Positions 17,672 to 26,145 are shown, numbered from the stretch's first letter. The stretch is 64,000 bases of DNA from Kaistia dalseonensis (GCF_030814715.1 NZ_JAUSVO010000003.1:248001-312000); one strand, 5' to 3'. Program-made: numbers and translations. The notes: a model not told the origin generated them from the letters alone.

Positions 17672-18169
17672 TCAGATGTTGTAGGCGATCTCGACAATGC
17701 CGCCGGCATCGGCCGGGCCCGTGAAGAACGCGTTGGTGACCGCCACGCCGGTGCCGCCGCCAGCCGGCGACGCGGAGGTGACGATATCACCGACCACGAC
17801 CGAACCGCCCGCGGTGGTGACCGCATAGACCTGGCCATCCTTGGCGGCGGTGCCGAGCTTTAGCGTCGCCATGATGTAGCCACGACGGAGCACGTCGCAG
17901 ATACCGGATGTCGGAGGGGTCGATGTTCCAAGACCGTCGGTGCCGTTTCCGGAGGTCGGGAACGGGCGGACGAGAAGGCCCTTGGCGACGGTGCCGGCAT
18001 CGCCGGAGGCCAACGGCTGGATCTTGCCGGTGACGACCTTCACGAAGGCACCATAGACGGTCGGAGGCGTACCGGAATCGATGACCTCGGGGGTGATCGT
18101 CGCGTGTTCGACACGGTTCACGGCGCCGGGCACTCCGGCCGCCATGCGGTAGGTGATTGCATTACCCAT
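17672..18169 (-). CDS. Capsid decoration/structural cement protein
   Basis: A 165-residue beta-rich protein beginning MGNAITYRMAAGVPGAVNR. The repeated Gly/Thr/Val pattern (KGLLVRPFPTSGNG, RRGYIMATLKLGT, GGSVVVGDIVTSASP) is typical of structural cement proteins that stabilise capsids after expansion. It lies between the scaffold and capsid genes. Confidence 0.72.
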   Translation of the reverse strand: MGNAITYRMAAGVPGAVNRVEHATITPEVIDSGTPPTVYGAFVKVVTGKIQPLASGDAGTVAKGLLVRPFPTSGNGTDGLGTSTPPTSGICDVLRRGYIMATLKLGTAAKDGQVYAVTTAGGSVVVGDIVTSASPAGGGTGVAVTNAFFTGPADAGGIVEIAYNI

Positions 18170-18198
18170 GGTTCAGTTTCCTTGGCTGCGGGAGTGCT

Positions 18199-19005
18199 TC
18201 AGGACCGGGCGGCCCAGAAATCGCGATGCGCCTTATTGATGTCGGCGATACTCTTGACCCCGACATTGCTAGCGTCTCGGGTCGCCTTGTCGGCGCCGAT
18301 CGCCGAGAAGTTGTTCGTGACGCTGGCAACTTCGGACGCCGCGATGAAGGCGGTTTTCGCGGCATCGCACGTCATGGCCTTGATGGCGGCGGCGTCCTTC
18401 GCGAACGGCTTCACGAACGCCGAAGCGCGGCTGTCATCGAGCGCCTGGGTCATGGCCCTGCGGCGGAGGGCGCACAGATTGTCGCGCACCTTCTTGGCGT
18501 CGGCCTTGGCATCGAAGGTCGGAACGCGCGTGCCGGGCAGAAGGATTTCGATCCGTGCGATGGTATCGGTGAATTCGGAGGCGAGCCCGGCGGCATCGGC
18601 GGTCTTGGCCGGCGTGACGTCGCCTTCCTCGAGCACGTCCTCATCCTTGGTCGCGTCGTCGCCTTCCTTCTTCTCCGGGTCTTCATCGGCATTGGTGACT
18701 TCGGCTTCGGCCTTCTCAGCCTGGACCAGCTTGCCGACCTGTTCGGCGATGGCGGTGATCGCGGCCTCGATCTTTCCAAAACGGGCTTCGATCGGGTCTG
18801 CCGGCTCACCCTCGTCCGCGGCCTTCTCGGCTTCGACAGCCTTGGTTTCGCCGCCGTTGAGATGAACATGCACATGCGTTGCGCCATTGGCCTCTTCGCC
18901 GGCGGGGACGCCTTCCTTCAGCGCCTCCTCCAACTCTTCTTCGGCCACGTCGCGTGCCTTGAACGCGGCCCGGATGCGGTCCGCGAAGCTCTTCTTCGCC
19001 GTCAT
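18199..19005 (-). CDS. Nested scaffold protein (internal start)
   Basis: In-frame ATG at 19005 (MTAKKSFADRIRAAFK) is preceded by AGGAGA 8 bases upstream, a near-perfect Shine-Dalgarno sequence inside the protease gene. The product would be 268 residues, matching the scaffold half exactly. It parallels lambda C/Nu3, where the scaffold is made in excess from an internal start. The boundary between domains (residue 176 of the full protein) coincides with this start. Confidence 0.65.
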   Translation of the reverse strand: MTAKKSFADRIRAAFKARDVAEEELEEALKEGVPAGEEANGATHVHVHLNGGETKAVEAEKAADEGEPADPIEARFGKIEAAITAIAEQVGKLVQAEKAEAEVTNADEDPEKKEGDDATKDEDVLEEGDVTPAKTADAAGLASEFTDTIARIEILLPGTRVPTFDAKADAKKVRDNLCALRRRAMTQALDDSRASAFVKPFAKDAAAIKAMTCDAAKTAFIAASEVASVTNNFSAIGADKATRDASNVGVKSIADINKAHRDFWAARS

Positions 19006-19533
19006 GGATTTGTCTCCTATGGAGCATCTGGGACCGCACCGGCCGTTCTCGACCAGGGCGACATGATTGCCGATGATGTTGTGCTGGCGCCCTCGGCCGG
19101 GGGCGATCTGCTCATAATCGGCGTCATAGCCGCACGAGACTTCAACCTTGCCGTCGAGGACGATCTGGATCGCGTTCTCGTCCTTGATGAAGAGGTCCGC
19201 CACGAGACAATCGGACCAGATCCCATCGCCGCGCCGTGGATTGTGGATTTCGCCCTTGGCGAGCTGTGACCAGTTAGCCGGGGTCACATCCTCGTCAGGA
19301 TGATCGTCGGTCACCGGCTTGCCGGCGAAAGATGCGATCGTCTTCGGGTCGAACACATCGCTCTCAGAGCGCTCGATCCGGATAATGCCGTCCGTACCCG
19401 GCTCGATCGGGATTTCTCCCGGCCCGTAAGCCATGATGCCGGTGCGCGCGATCGGGACGGACTCGCAGACCAGGAACCCCTCCGGCGTGCGATATCTGGT
19501 GAGGCCGATCTTTTCCTCCGGCAGGAACCACAT
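18199..19533 (-). CDS. Prohead protease fused to scaffold (DUF2213)
   Basis: A 444-residue protein. Residues 1-175 are a DUF2213 protease domain: ARTGIMAYGPGEIP, PVTDDHPDEDVTP with a possible catalytic His, and KVEVSCGYDADYE with a possible catalytic Ser. Residues 176-444 are an acidic, helical, Ala/Glu-rich scaffold with KAADEGEPADPIEARFGKI. The order protease-scaffold-decoration-capsid is standard. A strong ribosome site inside the gene indicates a separate scaffold product from 19005. Confidence 0.82.
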   Translation of the reverse strand: MWFLPEEKIGLTRYRTPEGFLVCESVPIARTGIMAYGPGEIPIEPGTDGIIRIERSESDVFDPKTIASFAGKPVTDDHPDEDVTPANWSQLAKGEIHNPRRGDGIWSDCLVADLFIKDENAIQIVLDGKVEVSCGYDADYEQIAPGRGRQHNIIGNHVALVENGRCGPRCSIGDKSMTAKKSFADRIRAAFKARDVAEEELEEALKEGVPAGEEANGATHVHVHLNGGETKAVEAEKAADEGEPADPIEARFGKIEAAITAIAEQVGKLVQAEKAEAEVTNADEDPEKKEGDDATKDEDVLEEGDVTPAKTADAAGLASEFTDTIARIEILLPGTRVPTFDAKADAKKVRDNLCALRRRAMTQALDDSRASAFVKPFAKDAAAIKAMTCDAAKTAFIAASEVASVTNNFSAIGADKATRDASNVGVKSIADINKAHRDFWAARS

Positions 19534-19548
19534 GGCGGTTCTTCCGGG

Positions 19549-20019
19549 TCAGGCCGACAGAACGCGGTACCATTTGCCCGCGACCGGGCAGATGTAGACG
19601 GCCGACTTGCCCGCTGCCTGGGCAACGCCCGTGGCGGTGGCGACGTCATTGATCGTGTCGGTTCCGGCACCGAAGACCTGCATCGAGTTCGATGCGGCGC
19701 CGTTGATGACGAACACGACCATGCCGGCGACGCTTGCGGGCAGTTTCACGGAGTCCGCCGCCGTCGCGACGGTCGAGATGCGGTTGACGCCCTTGGCCAG
19801 TTGCAGCGCATTGGTCTGGCCGCCGCCCGCATAGGCCGTGAGCGCGTCGGCTGCAGACTGGACCTCGAATCCGCCGATGGCGAGATTCGCGGTGGCCGTG
19901 AGCAGGCCGGTAACGGTGGCCATGCCGCCGACTGTCGCGCCGCCCGTGACGGCAAGGGAGGCGAAATCGCCAACCGCAGCGGAGGCCTTGCCCTTGCGGA
20001 CGTATGCGGGAAGAACCAT
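19549..20019 (-). CDS. Structural protein, function unknown
   Basis: A 156-residue protein from ATG 20019 (MVLPAYVRKGK). The sequence is beta-rich with Ala/Gly/Thr repeats (VGDFASLAVTGGATVGGMATVTG). The C-terminal half (VNRISTVATAADSVKLP, then VYICPVAGKWYRV) resembles short beta-helix modules of virion proteins. A longer frame to 20130 enters the divergent gene region and is rejected. It may be a capsid fibre or decoration protein. Confidence 0.6.
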   Translation of the reverse strand: MVLPAYVRKGKASAAVGDFASLAVTGGATVGGMATVTGLLTATANLAIGGFEVQSAADALTAYAGGGQTNALQLAKGVNRISTVATAADSVKLPASVAGMVVFVINGAASNSMQVFGAGTDTINDVATATGVAQAAGKSAVYICPVAGKWYRVLSA

Positions 20020-20057
20020 GGTGCATCCTCCAATGGATGAGCAGAGCCGCCGCGCCC

Positions 20058-20348
20058 ATGTCGAGCACGCCGTATGATGTTGACGATTTGCTGGAAGAAC
20101 TGCGGGATATGGCGGCCTCAGCCGCCTCATTCATGAACGAGGGCAATAGGCCGCTCGGGAAGGTGATCGCCGTCCCCACCTGCGTTCCCGAGGAAACGAC
20201 AGAATGGGAGGCAGCCGAAGTCATCGTGCACTACCGGGATGCGCTCAAACGCATTGCAGCCGGTGAAGATCCTGCGTCAGGCATTGCCGAATCCGCGCTC
20301 GATTTCGAGCCGCCGGCATCGCGCCTTATCAACGGGCAGCAGTTCTAG
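20058..20348 (+). CDS. Accessory plus-strand gene, function unknown
   Basis: A 96-residue product from ATG 20058 (MSSTPYDVDDLLEELRDMA), opposite in strand to all neighbouring virion genes. Helical and acidic, with a conserved-looking C-terminal ALDFEPPASRLINGQQF. A terminator-like hairpin follows at 20603. No homologous family recognised. Probably a moron gene expressed from the prophage. Confidence 0.55.
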   Translation: MSSTPYDVDDLLEELRDMAASAASFMNEGNRPLGKVIAVPTCVPEETTEWEAAEVIVHYRDALKRIAAGEDPASGIAESALDFEPPASRLINGQQF

Positions 20349-20397
20349 GGTCTTCTCTCTCAATCGCCCAAGGCGACACCCTGGGGTCGGCTATGAA

Positions 20398-20568
20398 CTA
20401 CCTGACGACTTCCCCGCCCGAAAGAACCGGGCCATTGAAGACGACGGTGATACCCGTACCGCCATCGTCAAGGTCAACGGCGACCAACGTCGCCTTGAGA
20501 AGAATGAGTGCCACGGCGGCGGCGGCCTTGGTCGAGCGTCCATGCGTGATAGACTGGTGAGCAGCCAT
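20398..20568 (-). CDS. Short virion-associated protein, possibly a remnant
   Basis: A 56-residue reading frame from ATG 20568. AAAVALILLKATLVAVDLDDGGTG resembles the start of small phage structural proteins (LLKATLVAVDLDDG is the recognisable core), but the protein ends after VVFNGPVLSGG where family members I recall continue. It may be truncated. Plus-strand accessory genes flank it on both sides. Confidence 0.35.
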   Translation of the reverse strand: MAAHQSITHGRSTKAAAAVALILLKATLVAVDLDDGGTGITVVFNGPVLSGGEVVR

Positions 20569-20602
20569 TAGTTCGATCCTCATATGATCGGCTTCGGTTA
20601 GG

Positions 20603-20646
20603 GCCGAGATTGAGGTTGCACCCTCATCTCGGCTCGTTTATTTTTA
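20603..20646 (+). terminator. Rho-independent terminator
   Basis: GCCGAGA at 20603-20609 pairs with TCTCGGC at 20627-20633, and TGAGG at 20611-20615 pairs with CCTCA at 20622-20626. The loop is 6 bases. TCGTTTATTTTTA follows. It would end transcripts of the 20058-20348 gene. Confidence 0.65.
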
Positions 20647-20687
20647 TGCTCATAAATTCGATGCACGTCAATTGATGAGCACAAAAA
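20641..20687. repeat. Inverted repeat over the RHH gene start (putative operator)
   Basis: TTTTTATGCTCAT at 20641-20653 and ATGAGCACAAAAA at 20675-20687 are inverted copies matching at 12 of 13 positions, separated by 21 bp. The right arm includes the start codon of the ribbon-helix-helix gene. I infer an autoregulatory operator. Confidence 0.5.
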
Positions 20688-20875
20688 TTCCGAAGGTCGG
20701 TCGCCCTCCTATCGATTCCGAGCTTGTCAGATCACGCCTTCAACGGCTTGACTTAGATGGCATTGACGCTTTTGCGGCGTCCGAGACCGATAAACCTTCC
20801 CGATCCGAGGCCATCCGTCGAATCATCCGGGACTGGCTTGTCGGGCATGGGTATCTGCCCCCGCCCGAAGACTAG
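20675..20875 (+). CDS. Ribbon-helix-helix DNA-binding protein
   Basis: A 66-residue protein from ATG 20675. VGRPPIDSELVRSRLQRLDL forms the ribbon and first helix and SRSEAIRRIIRDWL the second, the classic RHH/CopG arrangement. Such proteins are repressors, often of their own genes or as antitoxins. It is encoded between two accessory genes with no obvious toxin next to it. The inverted repeat at 20641-20687 is a likely binding site. Confidence 0.72.
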   Translation: MSTKIPKVGRPPIDSELVRSRLQRLDLDGIDAFAASETDKPSRSEAIRRIIRDWLVGHGYLPPPED

Positions 20876-20925
20876 ACTTCCGGTTGAGGCGATGCGATCG
20901 TGCCGGCTTCCTCTGGAAGAGCACC

Positions 20926-21345
20926 ATGATCGTCGCCATACTGGTTTTGATCCTTTTCGCGATCCTGTTCCCAGGCTTCCTGCGCGGCGTCTTTGTCGTG
21001 CTGGCCTTGATCGTCTTGTTCGCGGTCGGATCCACCCATCATGCCGCGGCAAGCGAATTGCCAATTGTCGATGTCGACCGCGCATGCAGTTGGCGGTTCG
21101 ATGACAACCGCTACGCGTACAATCGATGCATCAGCATTGAGCAGGCAACCTACAACATGCTCGTCGGCCTATGGCCGAACCTATCGGGCGAAATACGTGC
21201 CCAGGCGTCTGGAATGATCGGGAGGCTCATGGATGAGCACAACCCGTATGTGTACCAGAACACCTACGATCTCGTGCTGATGCTCATAGATCAGCAAGCG
21301 ATTAAGGACCAACTGACAGCGCCAAAGCGCCAGTTCCAGCCCTAA
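20926..21345 (+). CDS. Membrane-anchored or secreted accessory protein
   Basis: A 139-residue protein from ATG 20926. Residues 1-35 hold a long hydrophobic stretch (MIVAILVLILFAILF, then GVFVVLALIVLFAVG) that could be one or two membrane helices or a signal. AAASELPIVDVDRAC looks like a cleavage region. The exported part has cysteines in RACSWRF and YNRCISIE that could pair. No family recognised. It overlaps the stop of the convergent head gene by 4 bases. A surface role in the lysogen is possible. Confidence 0.6.
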   Translation: MIVAILVLILFAILFPGFLRGVFVVLALIVLFAVGSTHHAAASELPIVDVDRACSWRFDDNRYAYNRCISIEQATYNMLVGLWPNLSGEIRAQASGMIGRLMDEHNPYVYQNTYDLVLMLIDQQAIKDQLTAPKRQFQP

Positions 21346-22163
21346 TCCTCCGGCACCACCACCTCAGGCCAGCACCTGCAGTTCCAGATCGCGCCCGGCA
21401 ATGCGTGATAGCCGGGGTCGCATTCCGGCGGATCATCCCATCGGAACGCCTTGCCGTTCAGGGCCCGGTGCGTCGGCCGGACATCGCTATCCCCCGCCGT
21501 CCGCCAGATGAAATGTGTCGACCCAACATGCTCCGCTCGAGCCTTGGTCAGTTCGGTCGTCGTGCGGCTCACCTCGGTTCGAGCAATCGTATTTGCCCGG
21601 CCCTGCGTCACCTCTCCGGTGCGCATGATCTCCGCAGCGATCTCAGAGGCTCGCGTGCCTTTGGTGATGCCTTCCAGAGTGATCTGGCGCACCCTATCAG
21701 CGGCTTCCGTGGGCAGGCTGGTGATGAGCCTCGTCTGTTCGTTCAGCGCCTTCCGCATTGCCTGCCCTGTCGGGGCGTTCGCGATCTCCTGTCGCAACCT
21801 AGAGCCCATCTCCTTCGAAATGCTGTTCCACGCTTGCAGGTCGCGCGCCGCGACTTCCGCCACCATGGCGCTGCCGGCAGCTTCGGCCCATCCTGAGATG
21901 ACGCCGGCATACCGCCGCAACGCTTCCTCGATCAGCGGCGCCGATGACAGGTCCTCGACATCGAACCCACTGACGATATCTCCGACGTGCCGTGCCACCT
22001 TGCGAAGCTGCTTCGCATAGTTGGTCTCAGCCTTCCGAGCCCGGATCCAGACTGATTTCGCCCCTGCCCGATCCGCCGTCAGCACCGAGGTCAGCGACAA
22101 TTGCGGCAAGGTCAGGCAGTTCTCGCACATCGCCGCCCTCGCTAGGCTCTGGCGGGTCGTCAT
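21342..22163 (-). CDS. Minor head/morphogenesis protein (Mu F / SPP1 gp7 type)
   Basis: A 273-residue protein. The C-terminal third has the family signature: RANTIARTEVSRTTTELTKAR, then HVGSTHFIWRTAGDSDVR, then HALPGAIWNCRCW. It is injected or stays at the portal in relatives. The annotated ATG overlaps the portal 3' end by 137 bp, so translation may begin at an internal non-ATG codon. N-terminal cysteines MCENC lie in the overlap part. Confidence 0.85.
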   Translation of the reverse strand: MTTRQSLARAAMCENCLTLPQLSLTSVLTADRAGAKSVWIRARKAETNYAKQLRKVARHVGDIVSGFDVEDLSSAPLIEEALRRYAGVISGWAEAAGSAMVAEVAARDLQAWNSISKEMGSRLRQEIANAPTGQAMRKALNEQTRLITSLPTEAADRVRQITLEGITKGTRASEIAAEIMRTGEVTQGRANTIARTEVSRTTTELTKARAEHVGSTHFIWRTAGDSDVRPTHRALNGKAFRWDDPPECDPGYHALPGAIWNCRCWPEVVVPED

Positions 22164-23493
22164 CCGCCGCCTGGATTTCCTCGTCCGTTATGTTCGTCCA
22201 GACACCGGTCACATCGGCGGACTGCCGTAGCTCGCGCATGGCCGTCTCGCGGTCGACGATCCCGGCTTCGTAAGCCTGCGCGACGGCGCCGGTGACGCCA
22301 ACGGCAATCGTGGCCTTTTCTGTATCCGACATCAGCCAGAGCGAATTGAATACGAAACTGTAGCTCGACGGCGGGTTCCCACCGATCGACGACCGCCAGG
22401 CGAGATCGAGGATTTTCGAAACACCGCCGCGAAGCTTGGACTTTTGCTGCGCTGCGATGCCATCGTAATAATTGCGGATGTCGCTTTCGCCGGTGGCGTT
22501 CAGCCCGGCCGGCGATTGTCCGAACAGCCTAACGAGCGGGATCTGCAAGGCGCCGGACAATTGCTGTGCGAACTGCAGCAGCACGTCTGACAGGCCCGAG
22601 AATGTGTAGTTGTGCGCCTCGAACGTGTCCTTCGCGTCGATCAGGGTTAGGCCCTCATTCGACTGCATCAGGCGGATCATTTCGAACTGCTTGATCAGAG
22701 CGGCTTCCGGCGCGCCGCCTGCCGCGAGGATTTCACGAAGTCCATCGACGGATACTGTCCGCAGGTGCGCTTTGTAGACCAGTTGCGCGACGCCGGTCGA
22801 CGTGCTGTCGAACGCGACCATCCGGTCGTAGAGCCGTTCGAGGACCGAAATCCCCCAGCCGTTCTCTGAAATCCGCTGCCAGTATGGTAGTTCGACGCCA
22901 TCCAGACGGATGACGCGGCTGTAGTGGATCTTCTTTCCGCGATATGCCGGCGCGTTCGCCGTGACGGTGTAGAATGCTGGGCGGCCAAGATCGGGTCCGA
23001 GTTCCTTGACCTCCTCAGCCAATTCCGGGGTGACCATCCATCGATCGAGGACGAGGAGGCCCTTGAACTGACCACGCTTGATCGTATCGAACCTGAGTGG
23101 AGTTCCCACGTCCTGCCCATCGATAAGTAAGACCGCCAGCGCACCGCCGTAGAGACGCGACCACTTGATGGTTTCCGAGAGCCTTTCCCAGATACCGAGA
23201 TCGACAAACGCCTCATTGACCTTGCCGAGGTCATCCGGGGCGCCGTCCGACACGATGTCGATGCCAGCCCGCGTCATGTCCTCCGCGACGCAATCGACGG
23301 CCTGGCCAACGAGCCACGAGCCCCGGTACATGAACTCCAACAGCACGCGGTTGCGCGTGATCGGGTTGAAGCCATAGTTCGCACTGGACGAGACATTCTC
23401 CGCCCCGATGCCGAGGCGCGCTGCGAAATTCTGGAACGAATCTGCCGTCTGGTGCTGGGCGGCCTGGACCCGATAGCGAGGCTTCTTGGTCAT
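22027..23493 (-). CDS. Portal protein (DUF1073)
   Basis: A 488-residue portal. The DUF1073 signature includes NPITRNRVLLEFMYRGSWLVG, KWSRLYGGALAVLLIDG, RVIRLDGVELPYW and LSGALQIPLVRLFGQSPAGLNATG, cited here as LSGALQIPLVRLFGQ. The portal forms the dodecameric DNA gate bound by the large terminase. The last 40 residues are acidic and disordered. Confidence 0.9.
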   Translation of the reverse strand: MTKKPRYRVQAAQHQTADSFQNFAARLGIGAENVSSSANYGFNPITRNRVLLEFMYRGSWLVGQAVDCVAEDMTRAGIDIVSDGAPDDLGKVNEAFVDLGIWERLSETIKWSRLYGGALAVLLIDGQDVGTPLRFDTIKRGQFKGLLVLDRWMVTPELAEEVKELGPDLGRPAFYTVTANAPAYRGKKIHYSRVIRLDGVELPYWQRISENGWGISVLERLYDRMVAFDSTSTGVAQLVYKAHLRTVSVDGLREILAAGGAPEAALIKQFEMIRLMQSNEGLTLIDAKDTFEAHNYTFSGLSDVLLQFAQQLSGALQIPLVRLFGQSPAGLNATGESDIRNYYDGIAAQQKSKLRGGVSKILDLAWRSSIGGNPPSSYSFVFNSLWLMSDTEKATIAVGVTGAVAQAYEAGIVDRETAMRELRQSADVTGVWTNITDEEIQAADDDPPEPSEGGDVRELPDLAAIVADLGADGGSGRGEISLDPGSEG

Positions 23494-23510
23494 GATGCCT
23501 CGTCAGTCGA

Positions 23511-23849
23511 CTACGATGCAGCCAGGACGGCGATCTTTTGCCCTGCGTAGAGGATAAGATCGATCGACGTTCCCGCCGCCAAATAGCGCTTTGCATCCGT
23601 TGCAGATGTGGCCGTGGTGGCGGACGCGTCCGGCGTCGACCCCTTCGCGACGAACGCGGCTGCATCCACGGTCACGCGGACCGAATTCTTGCCGGCGCCA
23701 CCAGTCACGGTGCCGACCACCTGCGACGCGCTCAACGTCAGCACCTCGGTAGCGGCGCACTTTCCATAGACAGAGCTGCCCGCCCCACTCGAAAAGCCTG
23801 TCGGGGCGGGAAGGGCCACGACGCCGTACTCGACATATGCGCTAGCCAT
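23511..23849 (-). CDS. Small beta-rich virion-region protein
   Basis: A 112-residue protein between portal and terminase genes, Ala/Thr/Ser-rich with YGVVALPAPTGFSSG and LAAGTSIDLILYAGQ. Short beta strands suggest a structural role, such as head decoration. Its ATG overlaps the terminase stop by 8 bases. No family assigned. Confidence 0.55.
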   Translation of the reverse strand: MASAYVEYGVVALPAPTGFSSGAGSSVYGKCAATEVLTLSASQVVGTVTGGAGKNSVRVTVDAAAFVAKGSTPDASATTATSATDAKRYLAAGTSIDLILYAGQKIAVLAAS

Positions 23850-25335
23850 CGGCGAAGGCCTTTATCCATGTTTCCGGGTTGTGAGCGTTTGGGTCCAGAA
23901 GCCGCCCGAAAGCGCCCGAGCTCGCGTCGACTTGGTCTTTGAACGACCCTCCTGGGAACAAGCAGATCTCGTCCAGATAAGGGTCATTCCATTCGGCACG
24001 CACGAGGTAGACATTTCCCGCCTCGCACTGCGACGAGAACGGTTCGGCTCTGGTCACCTTGTCGCCCGTCTCCGGGTCCGCGCGAACGACGAAGCCTTCG
24101 AGCATCGCCACCAGATCGGCCTTTTGGACCTTGCCCGCTTGCCCCGGGTCCTGAGGAAGGCTGATGCGGACGTCGCGGCCGTCGGTTTCTGCCGTGGCGC
24201 GGATGATCTTACGAACTTCGTGCCCTTCGGACTGTGTCGTGATGACATGGCCGACGATGATCCTGCCGTCCGGCGCCTTGCCGATCTTGACGCCGGCCGT
24301 TCTTGCCGATGTCTTCTTGGCCGTCGCAGCCAGATCCCAATGGCGCCACCAGCGCGTGCCGACTGGCGCCACCTGAATGATCTTGCCGTCGAACCAGGCG
24401 CGTTTGAACAAGCCACCTTCGCGAGGCGTCGGGCGCTGCTGATATTGGCCGGAATAGGCAACGGAGCCCTTGACGACCTTCAGCTTCTCGACTGCATCGC
24501 GACTGAACCGCTCGGGCAGAAGAAGCTCGCCATCCTGCGTCCTCGGATCGATGAAGCCGATTGAAGTCGCCTTCCGCGGCGCCTCGAATTCCATGGGCAG
24601 GCAGAGGTGCTCGTAGGGAAGCCCCAACCTCTGGATTGTTCCGGAGACGTCATCAGCATGCAGGCGCTGCATGATGATCACAATGGCCGACCGGTCGAGA
24701 TCATTGAGGCGATCGGAGATCGATTCCCGGAAGATGCGGATCGTGTTGGCCCGTTCGATCGCGCTTTCGGCCGTTTCCGTCGAATGCGGGTCGTCGATGA
24801 TGACGCGGTCACCACGGCCGCCCGTCATGGATGCGAACGGGCGCCCTTCCCGGCCGCCAGACTTCGTATTCTCGAATTTGCCTTTTGCGTTCTGGTCCGG
24901 CGACAGCGCGACTTCCGGCCACAGCGTTCGGTACCACTCGCTTTCGACCAGCCTGCGCATCTTCGTGTTGTCGCGCATCACGTTGTCCTGGCTGTAGGAC
25001 GATGCGAGATAGCGCATATGCGGAAGGCCGGCCGCGCCCCATTCCCACGCCGGCCAGAACACCGACGTCAACAGCGATTTCATCAGGCCCGGCGGGCAGT
25101 TCGTCAGGAGGCGCGTGATCTCCCCGCGCGTGACCGCCTCGAGATGATCTGCCATTGCATCCAGAGCCCAACCCCAGACCAGGTGGGCCTTGGGCTCCAG
25201 CACATGCCACGCCTCATGAACGAACCCGGCCAGCGTCTGGCAACGCGCCCGGATCTTTTCGATATCGCGAGCAAGGCGCTCGCGCTCGGCCTCAGCCTCC
25301 CGCTTCCGCCTCTCCGCTCGGATCGCCGTCATCAT
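23842..25335 (-). CDS. Terminase large subunit
   Basis: A 497-residue protein from ATG 25335; a further 20 residues are possible upstream. The ATPase has a Walker A variant NCPPGLMKS (79-87) and Walker B VIIDDP (178-183). The nuclease domain has WRHWDLAAT with a likely metal-binding Asp334 and a later LPQDPGQAGK. It packages DNA with the small subunit, whose gene it overlaps by 44 bp. Confidence 0.92.
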   Translation of the reverse strand: MMTAIRAERRKREAEAERERLARDIEKIRARCQTLAGFVHEAWHVLEPKAHLVWGWALDAMADHLEAVTRGEITRLLTNCPPGLMKSLLTSVFWPAWEWGAAGLPHMRYLASSYSQDNVMRDNTKMRRLVESEWYRTLWPEVALSPDQNAKGKFENTKSGGREGRPFASMTGGRGDRVIIDDPHSTETAESAIERANTIRIFRESISDRLNDLDRSAIVIIMQRLHADDVSGTIQRLGLPYEHLCLPMEFEAPRKATSIGFIDPRTQDGELLLPERFSRDAVEKLKVVKGSVAYSGQYQQRPTPREGGLFKRAWFDGKIIQVAPVGTRWWRHWDLAATAKKTSARTAGVKIGKAPDGRIIVGHVITTQSEGHEVRKIIRATAETDGRDVRISLPQDPGQAGKVQKADLVAMLEGFVVRADPETGDKVTRAEPFSSQCEAGNVYLVRAEWNDPYLDEICLFPGGSFKDQVDASSGAFGRLLDPNAHNPETWIKAFADG

Positions 25336-25777
25336 CGCCGCCGGATCCACCGGCAATCTTGCCGAAGAGGGCTTCCAGCGCGTCGAGCTGTTCATTCGAG
25401 ACCTTCGAGAGGTCGATTTCGACCGGGATGGCGCCTCCGCCTGGGCCGGAGATGCGCTTGTTCTCGACGCCGAAGCCGAACAGTTTTGCCTTGCCCATGG
25501 TGGCAGATACGGCCGCAGCCGCCTGCTTTTCTGCGATGGCGATCAATCTGGCTTCTTCGAGTTCCTTCGCGAGGGAATCGATGGTGACTTCCATCCGCTT
25601 CGCGGCCACGGCCTGCAACTCGGCAACCCGTTCGGCCACGTCTGGGAGCCCGGCAAGGCGGCTGCCGGCTGCGCGGCTGCGCTTGTAGCCTGCCTGCTCC
25701 TGCGCGTCGCAGATCGAGGCGCCCGTGGCGAGCGCCCGGGCAAACGCCTCACGGCGTGCGTTTGGGAGGACGGACAT
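25292..25777 (-). CDS. Terminase small subunit
   Basis: A 161-residue protein; ATG 25777 has AAGAAG at a suitable distance, and a GTG at 25783 is an alternative. The N-terminal HTH (FARALATGASICDAQEQAGY, then GSRLAGLPDVAERV) binds the packaging site. A coiled coil follows at about 50-95. The C-terminal tail is Gly/Asp-rich and may contact the large subunit. It is the first gene of the late operon apart from the tiny gene upstream. Confidence 0.78.
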   Translation of the reverse strand: MSVLPNARREAFARALATGASICDAQEQAGYKRSRAAGSRLAGLPDVAERVAELQAVAAKRMEVTIDSLAKELEEARLIAIAEKQAAAAVSATMGKAKLFGFGVENKRISGPGGGAIPVEIDLSKVSNEQLDALEALFGKIAGGSGGDDDGDPSGEAEAGG

Positions 25778-25892
25778 CGACACGCTTCTTGAAGGCGATG
25801 ACGCGCGTCACGGCCTGGTTGAGGGTGGCGCCGGCCTTCGAGGCGGCGGCCTTGATGGCCTTACGGCGACGGCTGCAGGCGATGCAGGTCAT
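25749..25892 (-). CDS. Tiny Lys/Arg-rich protein with CxxC, overlapping terminase start
   Basis: A 47-residue product from ATG 25892 (MTCIACSRRRKAIKAAA). The CIAC motif and basic composition suggest a nucleic-acid or zinc contact. It ends 29 bases inside the terminase small subunit gene. Small basic proteins at this spot are known in related phages, but I cannot name a family. Confidence 0.42.
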   Translation of the reverse strand: MTCIACSRRRKAIKAAASKAGATLNQAVTRVIAFKKRVDVRPPKRTP

Positions 25893-26127
25893 GCTGGTCA
25901 CCAGATCTTGGAGAGGCTTCGACGCGGGCCGGCGATCCCATCCACCAGCGTTGCCATGACCACTGCTCGGGTCCTCACCGGCGCAAACCCCGGCTGTGTT
26001 GGGCGAGACTGACGTGGGCGCACCGCGCCGAACTGCCAGTGGGCCGGACTTTTACCGGCCGGGACGCCGTTACCGAGCGCTACGTCGCGAACGTCCCCGC
26101 ATCATCCTGATGCCCAAGGGCCTCTGT

Positions 26128-26145
26128 AGCCCTATCGGGCTTTTT
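26128..26145 (+). terminator. Possible terminator next to phage tRNA (orientation puzzling)
   Basis: AGCCC (26128-26132), loop TATC, GGGCT (26137-26141), then T26141-T26145: a compact intrinsic terminator reading on the plus strand, against the tRNA and late genes. No plus-strand gene lies upstream, so it may block antisense transcription or serve as a hairpin in the minus-strand late leader. Confidence 0.4.
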
